Positions 1 to 10,398 of a DNA stretch of 64,000 nt are shown here, piece after piece (the stretch's first letter is position 1; each line of letters begins with the position of its first letter). Below the pieces are notes generated by a model that ran no database searches, was not told the DNA's origin, and saw only the letters and a list, made by a program, of their open reading frames with translations. This DNA is from Lysobacter enzymogenes. GTDB taxonomy: Bacteria > Pseudomonadota > Gammaproteobacteria > Xanthomonadales > Xanthomonadaceae. Both the position numbers and the translations under genes were made by a program. The stretch covers positions 5,669,001 to 5,733,000 of the forward strand of contig NZ_CP067396.1 in NCBI RefSeq assembly GCF_023617245.1, written 5' to 3'.

Positions 1-2079
1 GTACCAGGCCGACATCTGGCCGAGGTCGTCGTTGCCGGCGAGGCCGTCGGGCCGCGGCGCGTACTGGCTGGCCATGATCTGCTTGAGCCGCTCCTGGGTG
101 CGCCAGGGCTGGCCGGCGTAACCGTACAGATAAGCGACGTGGTGGCTGGGCTCGTTGCCGTGCGCGTACCAGCCGATCAGGCCGGTGATGTCTTCCATGT
201 GGGCGAAGATCTTCGGATCGACCTTGGCCTCGAACACTTGGTCGAGCCGCGCGATCAACTTGTCGGCGCCGCCGTGCGCCTTCGCCAGGCCGGCGACGTC
301 CTGCGGCACGTACCACGAGTACTGCCAGGCGTTGCCTTCGGTGTAGTCGCTGCCGTAGCCGCTGGCGGTGGGATCGAACGGTTCGCGGAAGCTGCCGTCG
401 CGCTTGCGCGCGCGCATGAAGCCACTCGCCGGGTCGAATGCATGGCGCCAGTTGCCGGCGCGCTTTTCGAATCGTGCGGCGACGTCCTTGCGCCCCATCG
501 CCCCGGCCATGCGCGCGATGGTCCAGTCGTCGAACGCATACTCCAAGGTCTTCGACGCCGCTTCGCCTTCCTCGTCGATCGGCACGTAGCCCAACTCCTT
601 ATACTGGGCGATGCCGTCGTAGGGGCCGTAGTCGGCGCTGGCGACCATCGCCTCCAGCGCTTCGTTCGCGTCGAAGCCGCGGATGCCCTTCATGTAGGCG
701 TCGGCGATCACCGGCACGGCGTGGTAGCCGATCATGCACCACGTCTCCTGGCCGTGGAACGACCACACCGGCAGCACGCCGTACGGGCTGTGCTTGCGCG
801 AGGCCAGCAGCGAATTGACGAAGTCGCTGTTGCGTTGTTCCGGCTGCACCAGGGTCAGCAACGGATGCAGCGCGCGATAGGTGTCCCACAGCGAGAACGT
901 GGAGTGGTAACGGAAGCCCTTGGCTTCGTGCACCGCGTTGTCCGGCCCGCGATAGCGGCCGTCGCTGTCCATGAACAGACTCGGTCCCATCAGCGTGTGA
1001 TAGAGCGCGGTGTAGAAACTCTTGCGCGCGGCCGCGTCGCCTTCGGCGTCGATCGCCGACAGCGCCTGGCTCCAGCGCTCGCGCGCCTGCGCGCGCACGC
1101 GGTCGAAATCGAAGCCGGGCACTTCGGCGTCGAGGTTGGCGATGGCGCTGTCTTCGCCGACCGGCGAGATCGCGACCTTGACGATCAGCTCCTGGCCCGG
1201 CGCGTCCTTGAAGTCGAGGCTGGCGACGAGCTGGCGGCCTTCGATCTGCGCGCGCCGGGTCGGGGCTTTCTCGCCCGGCGGCGGGAAGCCCTTGTAGGCC
1301 ACGTCGGCCTCGGTGTCGTGGAAGGCGTGGCCGCTGACCGGGCGCGAGAAGCGCATGGCGAAATACAGCTGCCGGCCCGGCGCCCAGCCGCGGGTCTCGC
1401 GAAAGCCGGTGACCGTGCCGTCCGGACGAAGGCGCACGCGCGACCACAGCACCTTGCCGGGGTAGTCGTACAGACTGGTGCGCAGGTCCAGCAGCACGTG
1501 CGCGGCTTGGCCCTTGGGAAAACGGTAGCGGTGCACGCCGACGCGCTCGCTCGCGGTCAGTTCGGCGCGGATCTTGTAGTCGTCGAGGGTGACCGCGTAG
1601 TAGCCCGGCTGGGCCACCTCGTCGTCGTGGCGGAACGCCGAGCGGTAACCGCTGCGCGCGATCTTCGAATCGCCGCGTTCGAGCTTGACCTCGCCGGCGA
1701 TCGGCATCACCAGCACGTCGCCGAGGTCGGAGTGGCCGGTGCCGGAGAAGTGGGTGTGGGAGAAGCCGACGATGGTCGGATCGCCGTGGCGGTAGCCGGC
1801 GGCCCAGCCGTAGGCCTCCTTGCGCGGCTTGATCTCGGTGTCGGGGCTGAGCTGGATCATGCCGAACGGCACCGTCGCGCCCGGGAAGGTGTGGCCCTCG
1901 CCGCCGGTGCCGATGAACGGGTCGACCGCCTCGAACGCGCGGCGGCCGGCGTCGGCGGCCGCGCCGGTCGCCAGCGCGGCCGGCGCGGCGAGGACGCCCG
2001 CGGCCAGCGCCATGGCGGCGGCGGCCAGGGACCATACGGGACGGGAACGGGAGGTGCGGGACTGGACCGGCCGGGTCAT
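1..2079 (-). CDS. GH92 family alpha-mannosidase, secreted, C-terminus cut by window edge
   Basis: The gene reads leftward off the window, so only about 693 codons are present. The N-terminus has a long signal peptide (charged start, Ala/Leu-rich core ending near ALATGA). It is followed by AVDPFIGTGGEGHTFPGA and GFSHTHFSG, conserved GH92 signatures. The last visible residues, GNDDLGQMSAWY, are the C-terminal family motif that carries the catalytic aspartates. GH92 enzymes are calcium-dependent exo-mannosidases that release mannose from alpha-mannosides, usually in the periplasm or outside the cell. Start: ATG at 2079 with GGAG about 10 bases upstream. The gene is divergent from a LacI regulator and mannose-catabolic genes, which supports mannose release as its role. 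The linkage preferred cannot be told from sequence. Confidence 0.93.
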   Translation of the reverse strand, partial: MTRPVQSRTSRSRPVWSLAAAAMALAAGVLAAPAALATGAAADAGRRAFEAVDPFIGTGGEGHTFPGATVPFGMIQLSPDTEIKPRKEAYGWAAGYRHGDPTIVGFSHTHFSGTGHSDLGDVLVMPIAGEVKLERGDSKIARSGYRSAFRHDDEVAQPGYYAVTLDDYKIRAELTASERVGVHRYRFPKGQAAHVLLDLRTSLYDYPGKVLWSRVRLRPDGTVTGFRETRGWAPGRQLYFAMRFSRPVSGHAFHDTEADVAYKGFPPPGEKAPTRRAQIEGRQLVASLDFKDAPGQELIVKVAISPVGEDSAIANLDAEVPGFDFDRVRAQARERWSQALSAIDAEGDAAARKSFYTALYHTLMGPSLFMDSDGRYRGPDNAVHEAKGFRYHSTFSLWDTYRALHPLLTLVQPEQRNSDFVNSLLASRKHSPYGVLPVWSFHGQETWCMIGYHAVPVIADAYMKGIRGFDANEALEAMVASADYGPYDGIAQYKELGYVPIDEEGEAASKTLEYAFDDWTIARMAGAMGRKDVAARFEKRAGNWRHAFDPASGFMRARKRDGSFREPFDPTASGYGSDYTEGNAWQYSWYVPQDVAGLAKAHGGADKLIARLDQVFEAKVDPKIFAHMEDITGLIGWYAHGNEPSHHVAYLYGYAGQPWRTQERLKQIMASQYAPRPDGLAGNDDLGQMSAWY

Positions 2080-2193
2080 CCGGGGTACTCCGTCTAAGGC
2101 CGGACCGGAACGTTCGCGCCCTGGCGCGTTCGAACCGGTGCGACGGGAAGGCTCGAAGGGGACGGCGGTCGGCCGCAAAGCCGGGCCGCCACT

Positions 2194-2209
2194 TTTAGAT
2201 CGTTCTAAA
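2194..2209. promoter_or_regulatory. LacI-type operator, site 1 (mannoside module)
   Basis: TTTAGATCGTTCTAAA has perfect 6-bp inverted arms (TTTAGA/TCTAAA) around a 4-bp centre. It lies in the divergent intergenic region, nearer the GH92 gene. Its reverse complement matches the site at 2295-2310 at 15 of 16 positions. Binding by the adjacent LacI protein is inferred. Confidence 0.7.
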
Positions 2210-2294
2210 TATAGGCAAGCTAACACGCGGCCCCGGCCCGTTCATGCTGCATTGCAGAATGCAGCGACGGGGCCCAGGCCGCAGGATGGCGGCA

Positions 2295-2310
2295 TTTAGA
2301 ACGATCCAAA
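2295..2310. promoter_or_regulatory. LacI-type operator, site 2 (mannoside module)
   Basis: TTTAGAACGATCCAAA is the reverse complement of site 1 apart from one base. It sits 64 bp upstream of the regulator start. The two centres are 101 bp apart, a layout that allows one dimer per promoter or a repression loop. Confidence 0.68.
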
Positions 2311-2373
2311 AGCCTTCCAACCACCCGTGCCGGCCATGAGTCCCGCCCGTCCACAGTTCGCGAGGTGCCCAAG

Positions 2374-3426
2374 ATGAACGACGCGCCCGCTCCCCGCGGC
2401 CGGGTCACCCTGGCCGATATCGCCCGCGCCTGCGGCCTGTCGCGCGCGACCGTGTCGCTGGTGCTGCGCGGCAGCCCGCTGGTCCACGCCGACACCCGCG
2501 CCCGGGTCGAGGCCGAGCTCAAGCGCCAAGGCTACGTCTACCACCGCGGCGCGGCCAACCTGCGGCGCAAGGTGTCGACCGGCGTGGCCCTGGTCATCAA
2601 CGACCTGTCCAACCCGTTCTTCGCCGAATTCGCCGCCGGCGTGGACGAATGGCTGGCCACCGCCGGCTTCGTCACCCTGCTGGGCAGCACCAACGAATCG
2701 GTCGAGCGCCAGCAGGCGGTACTCAACTCGCTGATGGAGCACGACCCGGCCGGGATCATCCTGTCGCCGGCCGAAGGCAGCGACGGCGCGCGGGTGCGCG
2801 CGCAGGTCGGCGAACGCACGCCGGTGCTGGTGTTCAACCGCGAGCTCGACGGCACCGCCTGGGACTTCCTCGCCCTGGACAACACCCACGGCGCGCGCCT
2901 GGCCACCCGCCACCTGCTCGACCGCGGCCACCGCCGCATCGCCTTCTTCGGCGGCCACCGCGATTCGTCCTCGTGCCGGCAGCGCCGCCAGGGCTATCGC
3001 GAGGCCCTCGCCGAGGCAGGGATCGAGCCCGAGCCGCAGTGGCTGATCGAATGCGCGCCGACCCGCCTGGAAGCGGCGCAGCAGACCGGCGCGCTGTTCG
3101 TGCGCGATCCCGCGCCGACCGCGGCGGTCTGCTACAACGACGCGGTCGCGCTGGGCCTGATGGCCGGCCTGGTCGCGCGCGGCCGCCGCGCCGGCGGCGA
3201 CTTCGCCGTGGTCGGCTTCGACGACATTCCCGAAGCCGCGGTCGCCTCGCCGCCGCTGACCACGATCGCGGTCGATCCGCGCGCGCGCGGCCGCCAGGCC
3301 GCCGAACTGATCCTCAAGCGCCTGCGCGAGCCCGAGCTGGCGCCGGCCCACACCATCGCTCCCGTGCGCCTGCAGGCCCGCAGCAGCAGCGAGGTGCACC
3401 TGACACCGCCCGGAGAGCCCGCATGA
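2374..3426 (+). CDS. LacI-family transcriptional regulator of the mannoside module
   Basis: This 350-residue protein has an N-terminal LacI helix-turn-helix (VTLADIARACGLSRATVSLV) followed by the hinge and a periplasmic-binding-like sugar domain. The C-terminal part shows VVGFDDIPEAA and LTTIAVDP, typical of the family. I chose the ATG at 2374 because GAGG lies 8 bases upstream; an in-frame GTG at 2365 would leave no ribosome site. Its stop overlaps the transporter start by 4 bp, so it is the first gene of a four-gene operon that it probably represses together with the divergent GH92 gene. The inducer is not shown by sequence; mannose or a downstream sugar is inferred from the neighbours. Confidence 0.93.
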   Translation: MNDAPAPRGRVTLADIARACGLSRATVSLVLRGSPLVHADTRARVEAELKRQGYVYHRGAANLRRKVSTGVALVINDLSNPFFAEFAAGVDEWLATAGFVTLLGSTNESVERQQAVLNSLMEHDPAGIILSPAEGSDGARVRAQVGERTPVLVFNRELDGTAWDFLALDNTHGARLATRHLLDRGHRRIAFFGGHRDSSSCRQRRQGYREALAEAGIEPEPQWLIECAPTRLEAAQQTGALFVRDPAPTAAVCYNDAVALGLMAGLVARGRRAGGDFAVVGFDDIPEAAVASPPLTTIAVDPRARGRQAAELILKRLREPELAPAHTIAPVRLQARSSSEVHLTPPGEPA

Positions 3427-4718
3427 GCCGCGTCATGTCCTACACCGCCGCGTTGGCGGTGGTGACCACGATCTTCTTCACCTGGGGCGGCCTGACCAGC
3501 CTCAACGACGTGCTGATCCCGCATCTCAAGGCCGTGTTCGAAATGAACTACGCCCAGTCGATGCTGATCCAGTCGACCTTCTTCGGCGCGTATTTCCTGA
3601 TGTCGCTGCCGGCCAGCCGGGTGGTGGCGAAGTTCGGCTACAAGAACAGCATCGTCATCGGCCTGATCGTCGCGGCGATCGGCGCGGCGCTGTTCTTCCC
3701 GGCCGCGCGCGTACCCTCGTATCCGCTGTTCCTCGGCGCGCTGTTCGTGCTCGCCAGCGGCATCACCGTGCTGCAGGTCTCGGCCAATCCCTACATCAGC
3801 CTGCTCGGCGACCCGGCCGGCGCGCCGAGCCGGCTCAACCTGGCGCAGGCGCTGAACTCGCTGGGCACGACCGTGTTCCCGACCTTCATCGGCCCGCTGA
3901 TCCTGTCCGCGGCGGTGCTCACCGACGCCCAACTGGGCGCGATGTCGGTCGCCGAAAAAGCCGCTTACCGCGCGCACGAAGCCGCGGCGGTGCAGATGCC
4001 GTACATGGTCATCGCCGGCTGCCTGGTGCTGCTGGCGGTGTTCGTCTACGCCATGCGCATCCCGCCGCTGACCGAGTCCACCGAGAGCGCCGACCCGACC
4101 CGCCACAGCTTCGCCGAGGTGCTGGGCCAGCGCCATCTGCTGTTCGGGGTGATCGCGATCTTCGTCTATGTCGGCGCCGAGGTCTCGATCGGCAGCTTCC
4201 TGGTCAACTACCTGTCCGAGCCGAACATCGGCGGCTTCGACCACGCCACCGCCAGCACCTACCTGGGCTACTACTGGGGCGGCGCGATGGTCGGCCGCTT
4301 CATCGGCGCGGCGCTGCTGCGCAGCGTCGACGCGCGCAAGCTGCTGGCGCTGGCCGCGGTCGCGGCGATCGCGCTGCTGGCGCTGACCATGAGCACCCAG
4401 GGCACGGTGGCGATGTGGACGGTGCTGGCGATCGGCCTGTTCAACTCGGTCATGTTCCCGACCATCTTCACCATCGCCATCGAGCGGCTCGGGCCGATGA
4501 CCAGCAAGGCCTCGAGCCTGCTGATCATGGCCATCGTCGGCGGCGCGGTGGTGCCGCTGCTGCAGGGCCTGCTGTCGGACGGCATCGGCATCCAGCATTC
4601 GTTCGTGATTCCGGCGGTGTGCTACGCCTTCATCGTCTGGTACGGCCTGTCCGGTTCGCGCATCCGCGCCGGCCAAGGCCAGCACGCCAGCGCGCAAGCT
4701 TCGGGAGTGATGCATTGA
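3423..4718 (+). CDS. FucP/GluP-type sugar MFS transporter
   Basis: This 431-residue inner-membrane protein has about 12 hydrophobic segments. The N-terminal TTIFFTWGGLTSLNDVLIPH and the later LQVSANPYISLLGDP are typical of the FucP subfamily (fucose, glucose/galactose and mannose proton symporters). It overlaps the regulator by ATGA and the kinase by one base, so the operon is translationally coupled. Given the GH92 mannosidase upstream and the isomerase plus fructokinase downstream, mannose is the most likely substrate, by inference from context. Substrate choice within FucP relatives cannot be settled from this sequence alone. Confidence 0.92.
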   Translation: MSRVMSYTAALAVVTTIFFTWGGLTSLNDVLIPHLKAVFEMNYAQSMLIQSTFFGAYFLMSLPASRVVAKFGYKNSIVIGLIVAAIGAALFFPAARVPSYPLFLGALFVLASGITVLQVSANPYISLLGDPAGAPSRLNLAQALNSLGTTVFPTFIGPLILSAAVLTDAQLGAMSVAEKAAYRAHEAAAVQMPYMVIAGCLVLLAVFVYAMRIPPLTESTESADPTRHSFAEVLGQRHLLFGVIAIFVYVGAEVSIGSFLVNYLSEPNIGGFDHATASTYLGYYWGGAMVGRFIGAALLRSVDARKLLALAAVAAIALLALTMSTQGTVAMWTVLAIGLFNSVMFPTIFTIAIERLGPMTSKASSLLIMAIVGGAVVPLLQGLLSDGIGIQHSFVIPAVCYAFIVWYGLSGSRIRAGQGQHASAQASGVMH

Positions 4719-5749
4719 TGTCCGCCGTACCCTCTTCGTCCGGCGCCAGCGGCGCGAACGCCGCGATCGTCTGCTTCGGCGAAGCCTTGATCGACTTCCT
4801 CGCCCGCCCGGCGCAAAGCCCCGGCGAACCGCGCCACTTCGTCGAATACGCCGGCGGCGCGCCGGCCAACGTCGCCGTCGCCGCCGCGCGCCTGGGCGCG
4901 CACGCGCGCTTCGTCGGCATGCTCGGCCGCGACATGTTCGGCGACTTCATCGCCGACCAGCTCAGCGGCTACGGCGTCGACACCCGCGACGTGCGCCGCA
5001 CCGACGCGGCCAAGACCGCGCTCGCCTTCGTCTCGCTCGACGGCGATGGCGAACGCAGCTTCAGCTTCTACCGGCCGCCGGCGGCCGACCTGTTGTTCCG
5101 CGACGCCGACTTCAGCCCGGACGGCTTCGCCGACGCCGGCGTGTTCCACGTCTGCTCCAACAGCCTCACCGAGGAAGCCATCGCCGCGGCGACGCTGGCC
5201 GGCATGCGCCGCGCGCGCCTGGCCGGCGCGTTGGTCAGCATGGACATGAACCTGCGCCCGTCGCTGTGGCCGGCCGGCTTCGATCCGGCACCGCGGCTGC
5301 TGGCGGCGCTGCTGGAAGCGGACCTGATCAAGCTGTGCGGCAGCGAGTTCGAATTCCTCGCCCGCCACCTCGGCGGCGAAGAAGCGGCGCTGCAGCGGCT
5401 GTGGCACGGCTACGCCACCTGCGTGCTCATCACCGACGGCGCCACCCCGATCCGCTGGTACACGCGCACCCGCGGCGGTTCGGTCGCCACCTTCAAGGTC
5501 GCGCCGAGCGACACCACCGGCGCCGGCGACGCCTTCGTCGGCGGCCTGCTGCGCCGACTGGTCGCGCTCGGCGTGAGCGCGGCGAACTTCAACGATTTCC
5601 TCCAGCGCGAAGACGAGCTCACCGACGCGCTGCGCTACGCCGCCGCCGCCGGCGCGCTCGCCACCACCCGCCACGGCGCGTTCGCGGCCATGCCCAGCGC
5701 CGCCGACGTCGAACGCCTGATGCAGGAACAAGCCCAGGAACCCGCATGA
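4718..5749 (+). CDS. PfkB-family carbohydrate kinase, probable fructokinase
   Basis: This 343-residue kinase has the two PfkB signatures: GGAPANVAVAAARLG near residues 46-60 and DTTGAGDAFVGG near residue 265, which holds the catalytic aspartate and anion hole. CFGEALIDF at the N-terminus fits the fructokinase subgroup. It would phosphorylate the fructose made by the isomerase encoded next, giving fructose 6-phosphate for glycolysis. The start ATG (4718-4720) overlaps the transporter stop, with GGGAG about 11 bases upstream. The fructokinase assignment rests on the family signature plus the AGE neighbour; another sugar is possible. Confidence 0.9.
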   Translation: MSAVPSSSGASGANAAIVCFGEALIDFLARPAQSPGEPRHFVEYAGGAPANVAVAAARLGAHARFVGMLGRDMFGDFIADQLSGYGVDTRDVRRTDAAKTALAFVSLDGDGERSFSFYRPPAADLLFRDADFSPDGFADAGVFHVCSNSLTEEAIAAATLAGMRRARLAGALVSMDMNLRPSLWPAGFDPAPRLLAALLEADLIKLCGSEFEFLARHLGGEEAALQRLWHGYATCVLITDGATPIRWYTRTRGGSVATFKVAPSDTTGAGDAFVGGLLRRLVALGVSAANFNDFLQREDELTDALRYAAAAGALATTRHGAFAAMPSAADVERLMQEQAQEPA

Positions 5750-6960
5750 ACCTCCCGCTCGATCCGCAGCCGAACTTCCGCGACGCCGACACCCTGCTCG
5801 CCCACATCCGCGACACCCTGGCGTTCTACGATCCGGTCGCGCTCGACGCCGACGGCGGCTTCTTCCATTACTTCCGCGACGACGGCTCGGTCTACGACGC
5901 CTCGCATCGCCATCTGGTCAGCTCGACCCGCTTCGTCTTCAACTACGCGATGGCGGCGGTGGAATTCGGCCGCGACGACTACCGCGAACGCGCGCGCCAC
6001 GGCCTGCGCTACCTGCGCGACGTCCACCGCAATCCGGACACCGGCGGCTACGCCTGGACGATCCGCGACGGCCGCCCGGAAGACCGCATGAACCACTGCT
6101 ACGGCGTGGCCTTCGTGCTGCTGGCGTACTCGTGCGGGGTCAAGGCCGGCATCGCCGAAGCGGCGGCGTGGATGGACGAAACCTGGAACCTGCTCGAAGC
6201 GCGCTTCTGGGAACCCGAATTCGGCCTGTACCGCGACGAGGCCGACGCCGACTGGAACTTCACCGGCTACCGCGGCCAGAACGCCAACATGCACATGTGC
6301 GAGGCGATGCTGGCGGCGTACGAGGCATCGAACGACGCGCGTTACCTCGAGCGCGCGCTGACGCTAGCGCGGAACATGACCCAGCGCCAAGCCGCGCAAG
6401 CCGACGGCCTGGTGTGGGAACACTACGACCGCGACTGGAACATCGACTGGGACTACCACCGCGACGATCCCAAGCACCTGTTCCGGCCCTGGGGTTTCCA
6501 GCCCGGCCACCAGACCGAATGGGCCAAGCTGCTGCTGATCCTCGACCGCCACCTGTCCGCGCGCGGCGACGCGCCGGCGTGGCTGGTGCCGACCGCGCGC
6601 CACCTGTTCGACACCGCGATCGCGCGCTCCTGGGACGACGAATTCGGCGGCCTCGCCTACGGCTTCGCCCCCGACGGCGCGGTCTGCGACGACGACAAAT
6701 ACTTCTGGGTCCAGGCCGAATCGCTGGCGACCGCGGCGCTGCTGGCCGTGCGCACCGGCGAGAACCTGTACTGGCAGTGGTATGACAAGTTGTGGGCCTA
6801 CGCGTGGCAACACATGGTCGACCACCGCTACGGCGCGTGGTACCGCATCCTCGACCGCCGCAACGGCAAATACAGCGACGAGAAGAGCCCCGCCGGCAAG
6901 ACCGACTACCACACCATGGGCGCGTGCTACGAAGTGATCCGCTGGCTGCGCGGCGCGTAA
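5746..6960 (+). CDS. AGE-family epimerase/isomerase, probable mannose isomerase
   Basis: This 404-residue cytoplasmic protein belongs to the N-acylglucosamine 2-epimerase (AGE) alpha6/alpha6-barrel family. Recognisable parts are RHLVSSTRFVFNYA near the N-terminus, RMNHCYGVAFVLLAYS, GFQPGHQTEWAKLLL with the conserved histidine, DDKYFWVQAES, and a C-terminal KTDYHTMGACYEV with the second histidine. Family members interconvert mannose and fructose, or epimerise glucosamine or cellobiose units. With a mannosidase, a sugar importer and a fructokinase in the same regulon, D-mannose to D-fructose isomerisation is the best fit. The ATG overlaps the kinase stop by 4 bp, and the gene closes the operon. 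Confidence 0.9.
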   Translation: MNLPLDPQPNFRDADTLLAHIRDTLAFYDPVALDADGGFFHYFRDDGSVYDASHRHLVSSTRFVFNYAMAAVEFGRDDYRERARHGLRYLRDVHRNPDTGGYAWTIRDGRPEDRMNHCYGVAFVLLAYSCGVKAGIAEAAAWMDETWNLLEARFWEPEFGLYRDEADADWNFTGYRGQNANMHMCEAMLAAYEASNDARYLERALTLARNMTQRQAAQADGLVWEHYDRDWNIDWDYHRDDPKHLFRPWGFQPGHQTEWAKLLLILDRHLSARGDAPAWLVPTARHLFDTAIARSWDDEFGGLAYGFAPDGAVCDDDKYFWVQAESLATAALLAVRTGENLYWQWYDKLWAYAWQHMVDHRYGAWYRILDRRNGKYSDEKSPAGKTDYHTMGACYEVIRWLRGA

Positions 6961-6974
6961 GCCGCCCGCGGCCC

Positions 6975-7083
6975 TGTAGGAGCGGCGCGAGCCGCGACCG
7001 CGAAACCTCGCTTGCGTCGTAGGTGAGGTTTCGCGGTCGCGGCTTGTGACCGAAGGAAATCCCTGTGGGGCGCCGCTCCTACA
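6975..7083. repeat. REP pair, copy a
   Basis: Two copies of the REP unit face each other. The left arm starts TGTAGGAGCGGCGCGAGCCG; the right arm is interrupted by about 20 extra bases before GCGCCGCTCCTACA. The unit carries the hairpin GCGGC-GCGA-GCCGC. It fills the gap between the convergent mannose operon and the membrane-protein gene. Confidence 0.85.
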
Positions 7084-7097
7084 AGGGCAGTCGCGCC

Positions 7098-7586
7098 TCA
7101 GCCGACCACGACCAAGCCTGCGAGCGCCGACAGCAGCAAGAACAGCAGCACCGGCGCCATCCACACCACGATCACCACCAGCGCCGCGTGCGCGGCTGGC
7201 CGCATCGGCTGGCCGGTGCGCAGGCGTTCTGCGATCGCGCGACGGTGCGAGGCGCCCAGCATGGTCAGCGTCGCCAACGGTTGCGCCGCGATCCAGCCGA
7301 CCAATGCCAGCACCTGGCCCACGGGATACGGCATCACCGACATCAGCAGGTAGATGAAGGCCCAGCACAGCCCCGGCACGACCACCAGCACGGTGCCGGC
7401 CACGACCGCCCAGGCCAGTCGCGGGCGGCCCTGGGCGCGGTAGTTCATCGCCATCATCAACAGCCCGGCGACCGTGGTCGCAAGCACGCTGCCCCACAGC
7501 ATCGCGCCGAGGCCGAACCAGGCTTCGCGGCGCGGGTCCGCGCCCACCGCGGCCTTCGGTGCGCTCCAGACGTTGTCCTCGTCCAT
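7098..7586 (-). CDS. Small integral membrane protein, unknown function
   Basis: I do not recognise this 162-residue protein. It has a short polar N-terminus (MDEDNVWSAPKAA) and four hydrophobic stretches, roughly residues 22-42, 52-75, 80-105 and 135-160, consistent with a four-helix inner-membrane protein. A strong GGAGGG lies 7 bases before the ATG at 7586, which supports this start over the longer upstream frame. It stands alone between two REP pairs, downstream of rpoD on the same strand and separated from it by a terminator and a REP. Confidence 0.7.
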   Translation of the reverse strand: MDEDNVWSAPKAAVGADPRREAWFGLGAMLWGSVLATTVAGLLMMAMNYRAQGRPRLAWAVVAGTVLVVVPGLCWAFIYLLMSVMPYPVGQVLALVGWIAAQPLATLTMLGASHRRAIAERLRTGQPMRPAAHAALVVIVVWMAPVLLFLLLSALAGLVVVG

Positions 7587-7666
7587 GCCGTCCCTCCGTG
7601 GAATCCGTAGCGATCTTAGCGCGCGTGGCCGCCTAGTCGTCCTGCGTCGCCCTCGCCCATGCCCGG

Positions 7667-7751
7667 TGTAGGAGCGGCGCAAGCCGCGACCGCGAAACCT
7701 CGCCTACGACGCAAGCGCGGTTTCGCGGTCGCGGCTCGCGCCGCTCCTACA
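7667..7751. repeat. REP pair, copy b
   Basis: An inverted pair of REP units with almost perfect arms, from TGTAGGAGCGGCGCAAGC to the mirrored GCGCCGCTCCTACA. The whole 85 bp could fold as one long hairpin. Confidence 0.87.
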
Positions 7752-7813
7752 GGGGGCACCCGCGATATCGCACGCCGGACGGGAGACATCCGCGGTATCA
7801 CGCGCCGGAAACG

Positions 7814-7841
7814 AAACAGGCCCCGCGAGCGGGGCCTGTTT
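7814..7841 (-). terminator. Intrinsic terminator of rpoD
   Basis: A perfect 13-bp stem (AAACAGGCCCCGC paired with GCGGGGCCTGTTT) around a 2-base centre lies 26 bp after the rpoD stop. In the rpoD direction it is followed by CGTTT. It is symmetrical enough to work in both directions. Confidence 0.8.
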
Positions 7842-7867
7842 CTACGTGCGCGGACTCGCCCGACCGG

Positions 7868-9736
<1,869 letters not shown>

Positions 9737-9828
9737 GGGCTGCGCCACCGCGCTATTGAGGGTAGGGAACGCTCCAGTATATCAGGTCCGGCGCCCCCGA
9801 CCCGGACAGGACGGGGCGGCGGACCGGA

Positions 9829-10269
9829 TCAGGACCGGAGAAGGAAGGTGACCGGGCCGTCGTTGACCAGGCTGACGACCATATGGGCGCCGAACCGGCC
9901 GGTTTCCACCCCTCCGCCGTGGCGTTGCCGGCAGGTTTCGAGCAAACGGTTGAATAGCGGTTCAGCCAGCCCCGGCGCGGCCGCGGTGCTGAAGCCCGGG
10001 CGCATGCCGCTGCTGGTGTCGGCGGCCAGGGTGAACTGGCTGACCAGCAGTAACCCGCCGCCGGTGTCGGCCAGGCCACGGTTCATGCGTCCGGCCTCAT
10101 CGGCGAATACACGGTATCCGAGCAGCCGATCGGCCATGCGCGCGATCTGCGCCTCGCCGTCGCCGGGCTCGATCCCGACCAGGGCGAGCAGGCCCGGGCC
10201 GATCGCCCCGACCGTTTCGCCGTCGACCGTCACCGCCGCCTGGGTCACCCGCTGGATCAGGCTCAACAT
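9829..10269 (-). CDS. dtd: D-aminoacyl-tRNA deacylase
   Basis: The 146-residue length is standard for DTD. This cytoplasmic homodimer hydrolyses D-amino acids wrongly attached to tRNA. Family motifs are MLSLIQRVTQAAVTVDG at the N-terminus, LLVSQFTLAADT in the middle, GMRPGFSTAA, and the C-terminal NDGPVTFLL, which contains the Gly-cisPro-type motif that proofreads chirality. The start at 10269 gives the usual N-terminus; upstream in-frame extension is out of frame with known homologues. It is divergent from the acyltransferase gene. Confidence 0.95.
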   Translation of the reverse strand: MLSLIQRVTQAAVTVDGETVGAIGPGLLALVGIEPGDGEAQIARMADRLLGYRVFADEAGRMNRGLADTGGGLLLVSQFTLAADTSSGMRPGFSTAAAPGLAEPLFNRLLETCRQRHGGGVETGRFGAHMVVSLVNDGPVTFLLRS

Positions 10270-10385
10270 CGCGCACCGCTTCAATTCCGGGGATCGCCAG
10301 TGTACGGCCTGCAACGTGCCGGCTATGGCGGCGTTCGCCGGGATTCGGGACCGCGCGCCGCCGCGGCGCCGGCGGCGGTCGCGGC

Positions 10386-10391
10386 TACACT
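10386..10391 (+). promoter_or_regulatory. -10 element of a probable leaderless promoter
   Basis: TACACT, preceded by GGC, ends 7 bases before the acyltransferase ATG. Transcription would therefore begin at or next to the start codon. No ribosome binding site is visible between them. Confidence 0.5.
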
Positions 10392-10398
10392 CGCCGGC

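Noticed and set aside
9737..9748. GTG start for rpoD, four codons upstream
   Set aside because: The MANER start matches the usual N-terminus of the family in related bacteria. Not excluded.
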